A DNA stretch of 64,000 bases from contig NZ_LMEX01000002.1 of assembly GCF_001426645.1 (NCBI RefSeq), forward strand, positions 640,322 to 704,321, written 5' to 3'. The stretch comes from Rhodanobacter sp. Root480 (GTDB taxonomy: Bacteria; Pseudomonadota; Gammaproteobacteria; Xanthomonadales; Rhodanobacteraceae). Under the pieces are notes generated by a model. It saw only the letters and a list, made by a program, of their open reading frames with translations. It did not search any database and was not told where the DNA came from. This document shows, piece after piece, positions 51,981 through 60,999 of the stretch. The stretch's first letter is position 1; each line of letters begins with the position of its first letter. Made by a program: the position numbers and the translations under genes.

Positions 51981-52885
51981 GCAACGCGGCACAACCCGTC
52001 GTCGAGGCGGCCAACCGGCTGGGTGAGGGCGTGCAGTGGTGCCCGCGCACGCAGGCGCTGTACTGGACCGACATCCTCGCCTCGACGCTGTGGCGCTACA
52101 CGCCGCATGACGGGGCCACGCGCCAATGGGCGATGCCTGAGCGGCTGGCTTCATTCGCGCTGTGCGAGGCCGATGGCTGGCTGCTGTTGGGACTTGCCTC
52201 GCGGCTGGCGTTTTTCAACCTCGACAGCGGCGAACTGCAACCCATCGCCGCGGTGGAAGCCGATCTGCCCACCCGCCTCAACGACGCCGTCTGCGACCGC
52301 CAGGGCCGGTTCGTCTTCGGCACCATGCACGAACCCGAAGGCGATGCGCCGAAACAGGCCATCGGCGGCTTCTACCGGCTGAACACCGACCTGTCGCTGG
52401 AACGCCTGCCGCTGCCGTCGGTGGCGATCAGCAACAGTCTGGCCTTCAGCTCCGACGGCACCACGATGTATTTCTGCGATTCGCCCACCCAGCGCATCCA
52501 GTGCTGCGATTACGCGGCCGATGGCAGCCTGGGCGCCCCGCGCACCTTCGTCGACCTGGCCGGCATTGAAGGCGATCCCGACGGTTCCACGGTGGACGCC
52601 GAGGGTGGTTTGTGGAATGCGCAATGGGGCATGTCGCGCGTGGTGCGTTACCGCGCCGATGGCCGCGAAGACACCATCGTGCCGCTGCCCGCACGACAGC
52701 CGACGCGGCCGGCACTGGGTGGCGCGGCGCTGGACACGCTGTACATCACCAGCGCCCGCGACGGCCTGTCCGCCGCTACGGTGCGCGATGAACCGCGCAA
52801 CGGCGCGCTGTTCGCCACACCTGCTCCCGCGGGCGTGCGCGGCCTCGCCGAGGCCCGCTTCGGCGGCAACCCTTCGCTCAGGTGA
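51977..52885 (+). CDS. SMP-30/gluconolactonase family lactonase
   Basis: A 302-residue six-bladed beta-propeller lactonase. The metal-binding residues are in NRLGEGVQWCP (Glu), RLNDAVCDRQGRFVFGTM (Asn and Asp), ISNSLAFSSDGTTMYFCD (Asn) and DPDGSTVDAEGGLWNAQWG (Asp). In this operon it should open galactonolactone to galactonate, between the SDR and DgoD steps. Start and preceding stop overlap by four bases. A hairpin at 52906 probably ends the operon. Confidence 0.93.
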   Translation: MSNAAQPVVEAANRLGEGVQWCPRTQALYWTDILASTLWRYTPHDGATRQWAMPERLASFALCEADGWLLLGLASRLAFFNLDSGELQPIAAVEADLPTRLNDAVCDRQGRFVFGTMHEPEGDAPKQAIGGFYRLNTDLSLERLPLPSVAISNSLAFSSDGTTMYFCDSPTQRIQCCDYAADGSLGAPRTFVDLAGIEGDPDGSTVDAEGGLWNAQWGMSRVVRYRADGREDTIVPLPARQPTRPALGGAALDTLYITSARDGLSAATVRDEPRNGALFATPAPAGVRGLAEARFGGNPSLR

Positions 52886-52905
52886 GCGGCTCGAACTGAG
52901 TCGTG

Positions 52906-52941
52906 CCAAACCCAGCGCGTATCGTTCGTGCCGGGTTTTGG
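52906..52941. terminator. Hairpin between convergent lactonase and methylglyoxal synthase genes
   Basis: CCAAACCCAGC (52906-52916) pairs with GCCGGGTTTTGG (52930-52941) with one mismatch and one bulge, around a 13-base loop. Placed between convergent stops, it could terminate both transcripts. T-runs are within the stem only, so it is not a classic terminator. Confidence 0.4.
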
Positions 52942-52953
52942 TGAAACGGCCGT

Positions 52954-53829
52954 CTAGACGGCTGCTTTGCGCAGCGCCACTGCTTCGGCCCAGCGCGCGG
53001 CCACCTTTGGCGAGGTCATGCAGACGGTGGCGTCGGTCACCGTGGTCACCGCACGCTCCAGCAACTGGATATCAGCCTCGTGCTGGCGCGCCACGTGCGG
53101 GTCCTCGAAGAAGATCGCGCGCTGGCAGCGGCGTTCCAGCACCAGGTCGGCGATCTGCGCGTCACCACCCATCGGGCCGCTCTGGTAGCGCTGTACCCAC
53201 AGCTCGTCCTGCGGCCAGCCGCGGCTCCAGGCCAGTTCGTTGAGCCGCTGGCCGGTGGTGCCGGTGGCCACGCGGGCGGCGAAGCGTGACAGCAGGTCGA
53301 AGTGTTCGGCGGCGAAGGCCAGCATCTGCGGCTTCATCGCATCATGGGCGATCAGCGCAAGCGTATGCGTCTCCAGCGCATGCAGGTCGCTGGCGCCGGG
53401 GTCCGGCGCGAAACCGGCGTGGATGCGCTCGATCTCCACCCAGTCGCGCGCCGACGCCACCGTCGAAATGAACGGCTTCTGGTGGATCACGCACTGGCGC
53501 TTCAACGCGATCGCCTCGGGGAAGATCGAGGACGGGTCGACCGGATCGATCAGGTAGATCGCACCATCCAGCGCGCGCTCCGATTCCTGTAGGCCGACGA
53601 CCTCCGCCACCAGCTTCATCAAGCCGCCATCGCGGCCGTAGGGATAGCGGCGCAACGCCGGATAGTTGTTGAGCCAGCCGGCGCGGACGATGGCGTCGCA
53701 GGTTCGGCCCACCGCATGCAGGCCCAGTTCCAGCTCGCGGATACCCGGCTCGCAGGCACGCAGCCAGCGAAACAACGCCGCATCGTCGTGACCGTGGTGG
53801 CGTTGGTTGGCAGCCAGGCCCATGCGCAT
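52954..53829 (-). CDS. Two-domain methylglyoxal synthase
   Basis: Methylglyoxal synthase turns dihydroxyacetone phosphate into methylglyoxal and phosphate. Here the protein is 291 residues, twice the E. coli length (152). The C-terminal domain (about 155-291) has every catalytic feature: His162 (LIAHDAMK), TGTTG (189-193), GPMGGD with Asp223, and His250/Asp253. The N-terminal domain (1-140) has the same order of elements (AANQRHHG, AVGRTCD, YPYGRDGGLMKLVAEVV, GAIYLIDPVDPSS), but the TGTTG and GPMGGD motifs are lost. It looks like a decayed duplicate. AAGGAGAG precedes ATG 53829. It lies convergent to the galactose operon, and might drain excess triose phosphate. Confidence 0.9.
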   Translation of the reverse strand: MRMGLAANQRHHGHDDAALFRWLRACEPGIRELELGLHAVGRTCDAIVRAGWLNNYPALRRYPYGRDGGLMKLVAEVVGLQESERALDGAIYLIDPVDPSSIFPEAIALKRQCVIHQKPFISTVASARDWVEIERIHAGFAPDPGASDLHALETHTLALIAHDAMKPQMLAFAAEHFDLLSRFAARVATGTTGQRLNELAWSRGWPQDELWVQRYQSGPMGGDAQIADLVLERRCQRAIFFEDPHVARQHEADIQLLERAVTTVTDATVCMTSPKVAARWAEAVALRKAAV

Positions 53830-53994
53830 AGTGCTCTCCTTGAACATGCATCGATTGAGTTGTGTCGATCCATCGGCCAGCGTCGGGCGCCGCGCCATGA
53901 ACATCTCGACAGACAGGAAGCTTAACCAACCTGCGTGACAATCGGCACGCCATGGCCGCTCGCTCCCACCGGCCGGCTCGGTGATAATCATGCG

Positions 53995-55209
53995 ATGCCC
54001 AGTCCCGCCCGTTTCCTTCGCCTGCCCGCCTGCCTGGTAATCGCCGCGGTGCTGTTCGGCGCAGCCCCCGCGCTCGTCGCCAGCCCGCAGAGCAGCACGG
54101 AGCAGGCCGCCGCCCGCAAGAAGCTGGCCGACGTGCACAACAAGATGCAGGCCCTGGCCAAGCAGCAATCGGAGACCGCCGCGCGGCGCGAGCAGCTCAA
54201 TGCGGAACTCGCCAAGCAGGCCACGGCGCTGGCCGTCGCCGCCCGCGCCCTGCGCCAGACCGAGGCCGAGCAGGCGGCCAAGCAGCAACAGCTCGACGAC
54301 CTGCAGCAACAACGCAGCGCGCTGCAGGAAAAACTGTCGGGGCAACGCGCCGCCATCGCCGCGCTGCTGCGCGCCACCTACACCCTGGGCCGGGGCTCCG
54401 ACCTGCGCCTGCTGCTGGGCGACGAGGATGTGGGCCGGATCTCGCGGGCGCTGGTCTACTCGACCTATTTCCAGCGTGACCGGGTCGAGCGCGTGCGCCT
54501 GCTGATGACCGACCTGGCCCGCCTGCAGGAGGTCGAAACCACCATCACCGCCGAGCAGCAGGCCTTGCAGGCGGTACGCGAAAAGCGCGAGGAACAGGCG
54601 CAAGCACTGAAAAAGCAGCGCGCCGCGCAGCAAAAACTCGCCCGCGAGGCCGATGCCACCTACCAGGACCAGGCACAGCGGCTGGCTGCGCTGAAAGAGA
54701 ACGCGCAGGCCTTGAACGCATTGGTCGACAAGCTGCAGAAAGCCATCGACGAAGCGGCCCGCAAGGCCCGCCAGGCGGCGGCGCGCGAGGCGGCGAAACA
54801 GAAACGGGCCGGCCACAAGGCGCCGCCGGTGGAAGTGGGCAATGCCGGCGCCAATATCCGCGGCAACCTGCCGTGGCCGGCGGCCGGCGACGTGCGCAGC
54901 TACGGCAACGGCGTATTGATTCGCGCCAGCGGCGGCAGCGAGATTCACGCCGTGGCGCGTGGCCGGGTGATCTACGCGGGCTTTCTGCGCGGTTACGGCA
55001 TGCTGTTGATCCTCAACCACGGTGACGGCTGGATGAGCATGTACGGCAACAACGAAACCCTGCTGCACGGCGTGGGCGACGCGATCGAAGCGGGCCAGGC
55101 CATCGGCACCGCCAGCGCACCCACCGGCGTCAACACCGGCGTGTATTTCGAGCTGCGGCACAACAGCCAACCGGTCGATCCGCGCAGTTGGCTGAGCAAG
55201 CACCGTTGA
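53995..55209 (+). CDS. envC: Murein hydrolase activator EnvC
   Basis: EnvC activates the amidases AmiA/AmiB during cell separation, from the periplasm. The protein is 404 residues: a signal peptide (ends VASPQ), then a long coiled coil (about 35-270, rich in Gln/Lys/Arg/Ala), then a LytM domain (about 285-400, NGVLIRASGGSEIHAV, RGYGMLLILNHGDGWMSMYG). The zinc-binding His and Asp residues of active M23 peptidases are absent, as in E. coli EnvC, so it should activate rather than cut. ctpA follows 77 bases later. Confidence 0.94.
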   Translation: MPSPARFLRLPACLVIAAVLFGAAPALVASPQSSTEQAAARKKLADVHNKMQALAKQQSETAARREQLNAELAKQATALAVAARALRQTEAEQAAKQQQLDDLQQQRSALQEKLSGQRAAIAALLRATYTLGRGSDLRLLLGDEDVGRISRALVYSTYFQRDRVERVRLLMTDLARLQEVETTITAEQQALQAVREKREEQAQALKKQRAAQQKLAREADATYQDQAQRLAALKENAQALNALVDKLQKAIDEAARKARQAAAREAAKQKRAGHKAPPVEVGNAGANIRGNLPWPAAGDVRSYGNGVLIRASGGSEIHAVARGRVIYAGFLRGYGMLLILNHGDGWMSMYGNNETLLHGVGDAIEAGQAIGTASAPTGVNTGVYFELRHNSQPVDPRSWLSKHR

Positions 55210-55286
55210 CGCCGAAGGCGTGGCGCCGCAGGCTGGCCCGAACCGCGTCCCCGGCGACGCACCCCGTTTTCCTGGAGTCTTGCGTC

Positions 55287-56651
55287 ATGCGTGTTTTCCT
55301 TCGCGGATCCCTCGCCGGCCTGGCCGGCCTGCTGCTCGCCGCACCGCTGCTGGCGCAGACAGCGGCACCGGCGGCCGCCCGCAGCGCCGCCGCCCCGATC
55401 GACCTGCCGGCCACCGCCAGCTCCGCCTCCGGGCCGAATGAGGATGCGATCGACCTGGACGACGTGCGGCGCTTCAGCCGCGTGTACGAGGTGGTGCGCC
55501 AGGCCTACGTGGAGAAGGTCGACAACAAGACGCTGATGAATGCGGCGATCAGCGGCATGCTCAGCCAGCTCGATCCGCACAGCGCCTACCTCGACAAGGA
55601 AGGCCTGCAACAGCTCAGCGAGGACACCACCGGCCAGTACAGCGGGCTCGGCATCGAGGTGCTGCAGACCGACGGCGGCCTGCACATCGTCACCCCGATC
55701 GACGACACGCCCGCCGCGCGCGCCGGCATCCAGCCGGGCGACGACATCGTGAAGATCAACGGCACCACCATCGACCCGCAGAATGTCGATGAGATGTTCA
55801 AGCAGCTGCGTGGCGACCCCGGCAGCAAGATCAGCCTGACCATCGTGCACGCCAACAGCGACAAGCCGATCGACCTGGACCTGGTGCGCGAGAACATCTC
55901 CATCGCCAGCGTCAAGACGCGCCAGCTGGAGCCGGGTTATGCCTATATCCGGCTGACCCAGTTCCAGAGCGACACCGCCGCCGACCTGGAAAAGAAGCTA
56001 CCCGAACTGCTGCAGAAAACCGGCCCGCTGAAGGGCGCGGTGCTGGACCTGCGCAACAACCCCGGCGGCCTGCTGACCGCCGCCGTCTCGGTCAGCGACG
56101 ACCTGCTCGATTCGGGCGTGATCGTCACCACCCGCGGCCGCCTGCCCGACGCCAACCTGCGCTTCGCCGCGCACCCGGGCGACCTGCTCGACGGCGCGCC
56201 ATTGGTGGTGCTGGTCAACAACGGCACCGCCTCGGCCGCGGAGATCGTTTCCGGCGCATTGAAGGACAACCACCGCGCGCTGATCATCGGCCAGCGCACC
56301 TTCGGCAAGGGCGTGGTGCAAACCGTGCTGCCGCTGGACGCCGACCACGCGGTGAAGATCACCACCGCGCGCTACTACACGCCCAACGGCACCTCGATCC
56401 AGGCCAAGGGCATCACGCCCGACATCGTGCTGGCCGACCTGGCGGTGCGCAAAGCCGATCGCGCCACCGGCCCGGTGAACTTCGAATCCGACCTGCCTCA
56501 CCACCTGGCCAACGAAAAAGCGGTGACCTCCCATGGCGACAGCGCCGACGAGGAGGCCAAGCTGGCCACGCAGGATTTCGCGCTGTCGCAGGCGCTGAAC
56601 GTGCTCAAGGGCATGTCGCTCAACCGTGCGGCGGTCAAGTCGGCGCGGTGA
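55287..56651 (+). CDS. ctpA: Carboxy-terminal processing protease (S41)
   Basis: CtpA-type proteases trim or degrade periplasmic proteins, often cell-wall hydrolases. It is 454 residues. A signal peptide (LAGLAGLLLAAPLLAQ) is followed by MLSQLDPHSAYLDKEGL, a PDZ domain (about 110-190, GLGIEVLQTDGGLHIVTPI, AGIQPGDDIVKING) and the protease core. The catalytic Ser is in NGTASAAEIVSGAL near 315 and the Lys in RTFGKGVVQT near 341. YYTPNGTSIQAKGITPDI marks the family. It is probably cotranscribed with envC, and both act on cell-wall turnover. Confidence 0.95.
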   Translation: MRVFLRGSLAGLAGLLLAAPLLAQTAAPAAARSAAAPIDLPATASSASGPNEDAIDLDDVRRFSRVYEVVRQAYVEKVDNKTLMNAAISGMLSQLDPHSAYLDKEGLQQLSEDTTGQYSGLGIEVLQTDGGLHIVTPIDDTPAARAGIQPGDDIVKINGTTIDPQNVDEMFKQLRGDPGSKISLTIVHANSDKPIDLDLVRENISIASVKTRQLEPGYAYIRLTQFQSDTAADLEKKLPELLQKTGPLKGAVLDLRNNPGGLLTAAVSVSDDLLDSGVIVTTRGRLPDANLRFAAHPGDLLDGAPLVVLVNNGTASAAEIVSGALKDNHRALIIGQRTFGKGVVQTVLPLDADHAVKITTARYYTPNGTSIQAKGITPDIVLADLAVRKADRATGPVNFESDLPHHLANEKAVTSHGDSADEEAKLATQDFALSQALNVLKGMSLNRAAVKSAR

Positions 56652-56654
56652 AAT

Positions 56655-57416
56655 TCACGCGTCGGGCGACGCCGCCTCGCGCGGCTTCACCAGCCAACCC
56701 ACCGCCAGCACGCCCAGCTCGTACAGCAGGCACATCGGGATCGCCAGCATGATCATCGAGGTGATGTCCGGCGGCGTGATGAAGGCGGAGATGGCGAACG
56801 CGCCGACCACCGCATAGCGACGGCCGCTGCGCAACTGCTTCACGTCGACCACGCCGACGGCGGCAAGGATCACCACCCCCACCGGCACCTCGAAGCACAG
56901 CCCGAACGCGAAGAACATCAGCATCACGAAATCGAGGTAATGGGAGATGTCGGTCATCATCTCCACGCCTTGCGGCGTCACCGCCGTGAGAAAGCGGAAC
57001 GCGGCCGGCAGCACCAGGAAATAGGCAAAGGCGCAGCCCAGATAGAACAGCCCCATCGCCGCCACCAACAGCGGCCGCGCCAGGCGCTTCTCGTGCTTGT
57101 ACAGGCCCGGGCTGACGAACGCCCACAGCTGGTACAGGATCATCGGCATGCCGATGAACAGCGCCGCGTAAAAAGCCAGTTTCAGCGGCGTCACGAACGG
57201 GCTGGCGACTTCGGTGGCGATCAGGTGCGCCCCCTCCGGCAACCGGGCCACCAGCGGCGCGGCCAGCTCGGTGTAGAGGCGGTTCGCGAAGGGGATCAGC
57301 ACCAGCAGGATCACCACCACCGCCGCCACCGCCTTGAGCAGGCGCGAGCGCAGTTCGATCAGGTGCGAAAACAGGCCTTGCTGCAGGTCGTCGACGGGAT
57401 CGTCAGGCGTGGTCAT
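56655..57416 (-). CDS. tatC: Twin-arginine translocase subunit TatC
   Basis: TatC binds twin-arginine signal peptides and nucleates the export complex for folded proteins. The protein is 253 residues with six membrane helices. The N-terminal cytoplasmic block LFSHLIELRSRLLKAV and the first cytoplasmic loop FVSPGLYKHEKR, with its conserved Glu, are present, as is the FEVPVG stretch before helix 5. It overlaps tatB by 4 bases and ends 3 bases from the convergent ctpA stop. Confidence 0.96.
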   Translation of the reverse strand: MTTPDDPVDDLQQGLFSHLIELRSRLLKAVAAVVVILLVLIPFANRLYTELAAPLVARLPEGAHLIATEVASPFVTPLKLAFYAALFIGMPMILYQLWAFVSPGLYKHEKRLARPLLVAAMGLFYLGCAFAYFLVLPAAFRFLTAVTPQGVEMMTDISHYLDFVMLMFFAFGLCFEVPVGVVILAAVGVVDVKQLRSGRRYAVVGAFAISAFITPPDITSMIMLAIPMCLLYELGVLAVGWLVKPREAASPDA

Positions 57417-57847
57417 GCGGAGTGATCCCTGTTCGGTTCGGCCGGCGCCGGCGCGCTCAGCGGCAGTTCCGCCTGCACCTGGCTGGACGGATCATCGCCT
57501 GCTTCCGTGCCCGTTTCCGCGCCATCCCCGGTCGCCGGGGCCTTGGGGCGCACCATTGCGGCCGCTTCGTCCAGCGCGCCGGCCAGCGGCTCGCGAACCT
57601 TTTGCACGCCGTCATTCAACTGGCTCTGCAGCGCTTCGGCGCGCGCCGCGGCCTCGCGCGCGGTGCGCTTGATCTCCTCGATCTCGAACTCCCGCTCCAC
57701 TTCGGCGCGCACGTTGTCCCAGCCGCTGCGTACCCGCCGCAGCAAGGCACCGGCGGTGCGCGCCACGCCGGGCAGCTTCTCCGGGCCGAGCACGATCAAT
57801 GCAACCAGCGCCAGCAGCACCAGCTTGCCGAAGCTGATCTCGATCAT
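57413..57847 (-). CDS. tatB: Sec-independent translocase protein TatB
   Basis: TatB works with TatC in signal-peptide recognition. The protein is 144 residues. One N-terminal membrane helix (MIEISFGKLVLLALVALIVLGPEKLP, with the Glu8-equivalent position occupied by Lys-flanked Gly) is followed by an amphipathic helix (GVARTAGALLRRVRSGW) and an acidic/Ala-rich, probably disordered tail. The length, longer than TatA, and the position before tatC identify it as TatB. Confidence 0.94.
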   Translation of the reverse strand: MIEISFGKLVLLALVALIVLGPEKLPGVARTAGALLRRVRSGWDNVRAEVEREFEIEEIKRTAREAAARAEALQSQLNDGVQKVREPLAGALDEAAAMVRPKAPATGDGAETGTEAGDDPSSQVQAELPLSAPAPAEPNRDHSA

Positions 57848-57877
57848 CGCGATGTATCCCGCCGCGCCCGCGCGCGG

Positions 57878-58099
57878 TTACTTCGATTCGGTGGAATCAG
57901 GTTGCTTCTGCTCGGCAGGTTTCGCGACCGGCGGGTCGGCCTGCAGGCGCTGCTCGTCCTTGGGCTTGTCGTCACCCTCCAGGCCCTTCTTGAAGTCGCG
58001 CATGGCGCCGCCCAGGTCCGAGCCGATGTTGCGCAGCTTCTTGGTGCCGAAGATCAGCACAACGACGATCAGCAGGATGATGAGATGGGTGATGCTCAT
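57878..58099 (-). CDS. tatA: Sec-independent translocase protein TatA
   Basis: TatA multimers form the export conduit for folded twin-arginine substrates. The protein is 73 residues: a short membrane helix ([17 protein letters not shown]), the hinge [21 protein letters not shown] with its FG-TKKL motif, and a charged tail (DKPKDEQRL...). It is the first gene of tatA-tatB-tatC, 30 bases ahead of tatB. Confidence 0.96.
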   Translation of the reverse strand: MSITHLIILLIVVVLIFGTKKLRNIGSDLGGAMRDFKKGLEGDDKPKDEQRLQADPPVAKPAEQKQPDSTESK

Positions 58100-58160
58100 G
58101 GTTTGACCTCAAAACGGCGACGGACAGCGATGTGCCGGAGCGCGCCGCAGCGCCGACGGC

Positions 58161-58850
58161 TCATCGCTGAGTGTACTCTTCCAGCCGGTCGCGGAAATCG
58201 ACCACCGGCGCGGGGATATTGCTCACGCCACCTTCGAAAATGCGCCGCGGCGTGATGCCGGGGCCGTAGATGGCAGCATTCGCATCATAATCGATGCGCA
58301 GCGCCGAACCATCCAGTGCCACGCCGGCAAACAGCCCGCGAGTGCGCGAGTAGGAATAGATTTCCGCCTTCAGCTGGCCATCGGTGGCGGCGCTGGCGGT
58401 GCGGCCGACGGGGCCGGCGGCGGCCGACGCATCGGCGCCCAGGGTGAACTTGCCGTTGACGATGGAATCGACGCCGCGCTGGGTGCGAAACACCAGGATC
58501 ACGTCGGTCGACGACACGCCCGCCTGGAAGCCCACGCTGCCGCCGGTCATGGTGATGAAGCTGGGGTTGGACCAGGTGCCGTCGCGGGTCTTCACCGAGA
58601 TCAGCCCTTCGCCGCGGCGGCCGCCGAAGATGAAACCGGCCTTGATCATGTCCGGAATCACCGCGATCGCCTTGGCTTCGCGCAGCAGATCGCTGGGGAT
58701 CGCCTTGTCCGGCGCCTGCATGATTTCGCCCAGGACGCGCACGGCATTGTTGGCACGGACCAACGGCGGATCTTCGGCGTGCACGGCCATGGCGGGCAGC
58801 AGCAGGGCAGCGCCGATCACAAGCAGACGATGCAGCGGGATCTTGAACAT
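58161..58850 (-). CDS. Exported SYLF-domain lipid-binding protein (YSC84-like)
   Basis: A 229-residue protein with a signal peptide (RLLVIGAALLLPAMAVHA). Its SYLF domain contains IPDMIKAGFIFGGRRGEGLISV, PSFITMTGGSVGFQAGVSSTDVILVF and IYSYSRTRGLFAGVALDGSALRID. SYLF domains bind phosphoinositides in eukaryotes. Bacterial members are periplasmic or outer-membrane associated with no settled role. It stands between tatA and the divergent hemH. Confidence 0.92.
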   Translation of the reverse strand: MFKIPLHRLLVIGAALLLPAMAVHAEDPPLVRANNAVRVLGEIMQAPDKAIPSDLLREAKAIAVIPDMIKAGFIFGGRRGEGLISVKTRDGTWSNPSFITMTGGSVGFQAGVSSTDVILVFRTQRGVDSIVNGKFTLGADASAAAGPVGRTASAATDGQLKAEIYSYSRTRGLFAGVALDGSALRIDYDANAAIYGPGITPRRIFEGGVSNIPAPVVDFRDRLEEYTQR

Positions 58851-58968
58851 TGGCTCAGCTCCACGTGGGGTTGGGATGCGGGGCGACGATAGGCGTGCTC
58901 ACGGCCCGGATGGGCGCTTGTGGCAGACTGCGCGATTGATCGTCTTCGACGCCATCGCCCTCGTCACG

Positions 58969-60036
58969 ATGCCACCCAATTACTATACCGGCCCCACCGG
59001 CCATTCCCACACAGCCGACGTTCAGTCCGTTCAGACAGCCGTTTTGCTGGTCAACCTGGGCACGCCGACCGCACCCACCGCACAGGCGGTGCGGCCCTAT
59101 CTGGCGCAGTTTCTCGGCGACACGCGGGTGATCGATTACCCGCGCTGGCTGTGGTGGCTGATTCTGCACGGGGTCATCCTGCGCATCCGGCCGGCGCGTT
59201 CGGCGCATGCCTACGCGCGGATCTGGACCGAGCGCGGCTCGCCGCTGCGCTTCGAAAGCGAGGCGCTGGCGGCGGCACTGCAGGCCAAGCTGGAGCGTGA
59301 GCAGCCCGGCACGCTGCGCGTGGCACTGGCGATGCGCTACGGCGAGCCCGCCGTGGCCGATACCATCGCCCAGTTGCATCGCGAAGGTGTACGCCGGCTG
59401 CTGGTATTGCCGCTCTATCCGCAATATTCGGCCACGTCCACCGGCTCGGTGATCGATGCCGTGGCCGACGCGATGAAGGCGATGCGCTGGCCGCCCGAGC
59501 TGCGCCTGATCAACGATTACCACGACGACGACGCTCACATTGAGGCGCTGGCGCAACGCATCGAGCGCTGGTGGGCCGAGAACGGTCGCGGCGACAAGCT
59601 GCTGCTGTCCTTCCACGGCATCCCGGAGCGCTACGTACGGCTGGGCGATCCTTACGCCGACCAGTGCCAGACGACGGCGCGGCTACTGCGCCAGCGGCTG
59701 CAACTGGGCGAAGGCGAACTGCTGGTGAGCTTCCAGTCGCGCGTGGGCCGAGAGCGCTGGCTGCATCCCTACACCGACGCCACCGTGCGCCAACTGGCAG
59801 CCGACGGCGTGAAGCGCCTCGACGTGGCCTGCCCCGGTTTCGCGGTGGATTGCCTGGAGACACTGGAGGAAATCGCGATGCAGAACCGCGATTTCTTCCT
59901 CGCCGCCGGCGGCCAATCGCTGCGCTACATCCCCGCCCTGAACGACAGCCCCGAGCAGATCGACAGCCTGGCCGCGTTGTTGCAGCGCCATCTCCGCGGC
60001 TGGCCGGCATCCCGCACCGGCGACGGCGCGGTGTGA
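58969..60036 (+). CDS. hemH: Ferrochelatase
   Basis: HemH inserts Fe(II) into protoporphyrin IX, the final step of haem synthesis, at the inner membrane face. It is 355 residues. AVLLVNLGTPTAPTAQAVRPYLAQFLGD opens the family domain, AMRYGEPAVADTI and LPLYPQYSATSTGSV follow, the metal-binding His is in LLSFHGIPERYV, and the conserved Glu is in CPGFAVDCLETLEEI. MPPNYYTG at 58969 is taken as the start because relatives begin shortly before the NLGTP block. The last four bases overlap the next gene (GTGA). Confidence 0.96.
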   Translation: MPPNYYTGPTGHSHTADVQSVQTAVLLVNLGTPTAPTAQAVRPYLAQFLGDTRVIDYPRWLWWLILHGVILRIRPARSAHAYARIWTERGSPLRFESEALAAALQAKLEREQPGTLRVALAMRYGEPAVADTIAQLHREGVRRLLVLPLYPQYSATSTGSVIDAVADAMKAMRWPPELRLINDYHDDDAHIEALAQRIERWWAENGRGDKLLLSFHGIPERYVRLGDPYADQCQTTARLLRQRLQLGEGELLVSFQSRVGRERWLHPYTDATVRQLAADGVKRLDVACPGFAVDCLETLEEIAMQNRDFFLAAGGQSLRYIPALNDSPEQIDSLAALLQRHLRGWPASRTGDGAV

Positions 60037-60887
60037 TCGAACCACGCGAACGGCGCATCGCGCTGCCGCACCTGACCCTGGCCGCGCAGGTCTGGGGCGA
60101 CGACACGCTGCCGCCGCTGCTTGCCCTGCATGGCTGGCTCGACAACGCGGGCAGTTATGCACGGCTGGCGCCCCTGCTGGCCACGCGGTTCCAGCTGATC
60201 GCGCTGGATCTGCCCGGGCACGGGCACGCCGACCATGTGGCGGCGGGCGCGCAGTATCACTATGCGGATTACGTGCGCACCGTGCTGGCCGCCGCCGATG
60301 CGCTGGCGCTGGATCGCTACAGTCTGCTGGGGCATTCGCTGGGCGCCGGCATTGCCTCGCTGGTGGCGACAGCCGCGCCGTCGCGGATCGAACGGTTGTG
60401 GTTGATCGAAGGGCTGGGACCCCTTGGCGACGATGGCACGCGTACGCTGCAACGCTTTCGCGAGGCGCTGGCGCCGCAGGCCACACGCAAGCCGCTGCGG
60501 CTGTTCCGCAGTGTCGAACAGGCGGTCGACGCTCGCAGCATCGCCAGCGGTTTGCGCGGCGACCTGGCGCGACCGATCGTCACGCGCGGCCTCGTCGACG
60601 TCGACGGCGGCTGGCGTTGGCGCAGCGATCCGCGCCTGACCCAGCCCAGCGCCACGCGGTTGGCCGAATCGCAGGTGCGTGCCTTGCTGCAAGGCATTGC
60701 GTCGCCCACCGCGCTGCTGCTGGCGCGACCGTCGACATCCTACTTGCCGGCCGCCTTGATGCAGGCGCGCATCGACTGTGTCGAGGACATCGCCGTCAGC
60801 CATATGGATGGTGGCCACCATCTCCATCTGGAACATCCCGCCGCCGTGGCGACCTGGATCAAGGCCGCGGACGAACCCGCGCGTTAG
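60033..60887 (+). CDS. Alpha/beta hydrolase
   Basis: A 284-residue alpha/beta-hydrolase-fold enzyme. LLALHGWLDNAGSY is the oxyanion-hole strand, LDLPGHGHAD follows, the nucleophile Ser is in LLGHSLGAGIAS (about residue 99), and the final His is in MDGGHHLHLEHP. The substrate is unknown. Such genes regularly follow hemH in Xanthomonadales. The GTG start overlaps the hemH stop, so translation is coupled. An esterase or lipase role is possible. Confidence 0.9.
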   Translation: MIEPRERRIALPHLTLAAQVWGDDTLPPLLALHGWLDNAGSYARLAPLLATRFQLIALDLPGHGHADHVAAGAQYHYADYVRTVLAAADALALDRYSLLGHSLGAGIASLVATAAPSRIERLWLIEGLGPLGDDGTRTLQRFREALAPQATRKPLRLFRSVEQAVDARSIASGLRGDLARPIVTRGLVDVDGGWRWRSDPRLTQPSATRLAESQVRALLQGIASPTALLLARPSTSYLPAALMQARIDCVEDIAVSHMDGGHHLHLEHPAAVATWIKAADEPAR

Positions 60888-60999
60888 CATCGATCACGAT
60901 CGCCAGCGCACCTGAAGGTGTCGCGGCATTCGACCGCGCATCGACACCCGGGCTGCAAGGATGCAGCGACTGGCACCCGCCATCGCCGAAGGAGCCCCC

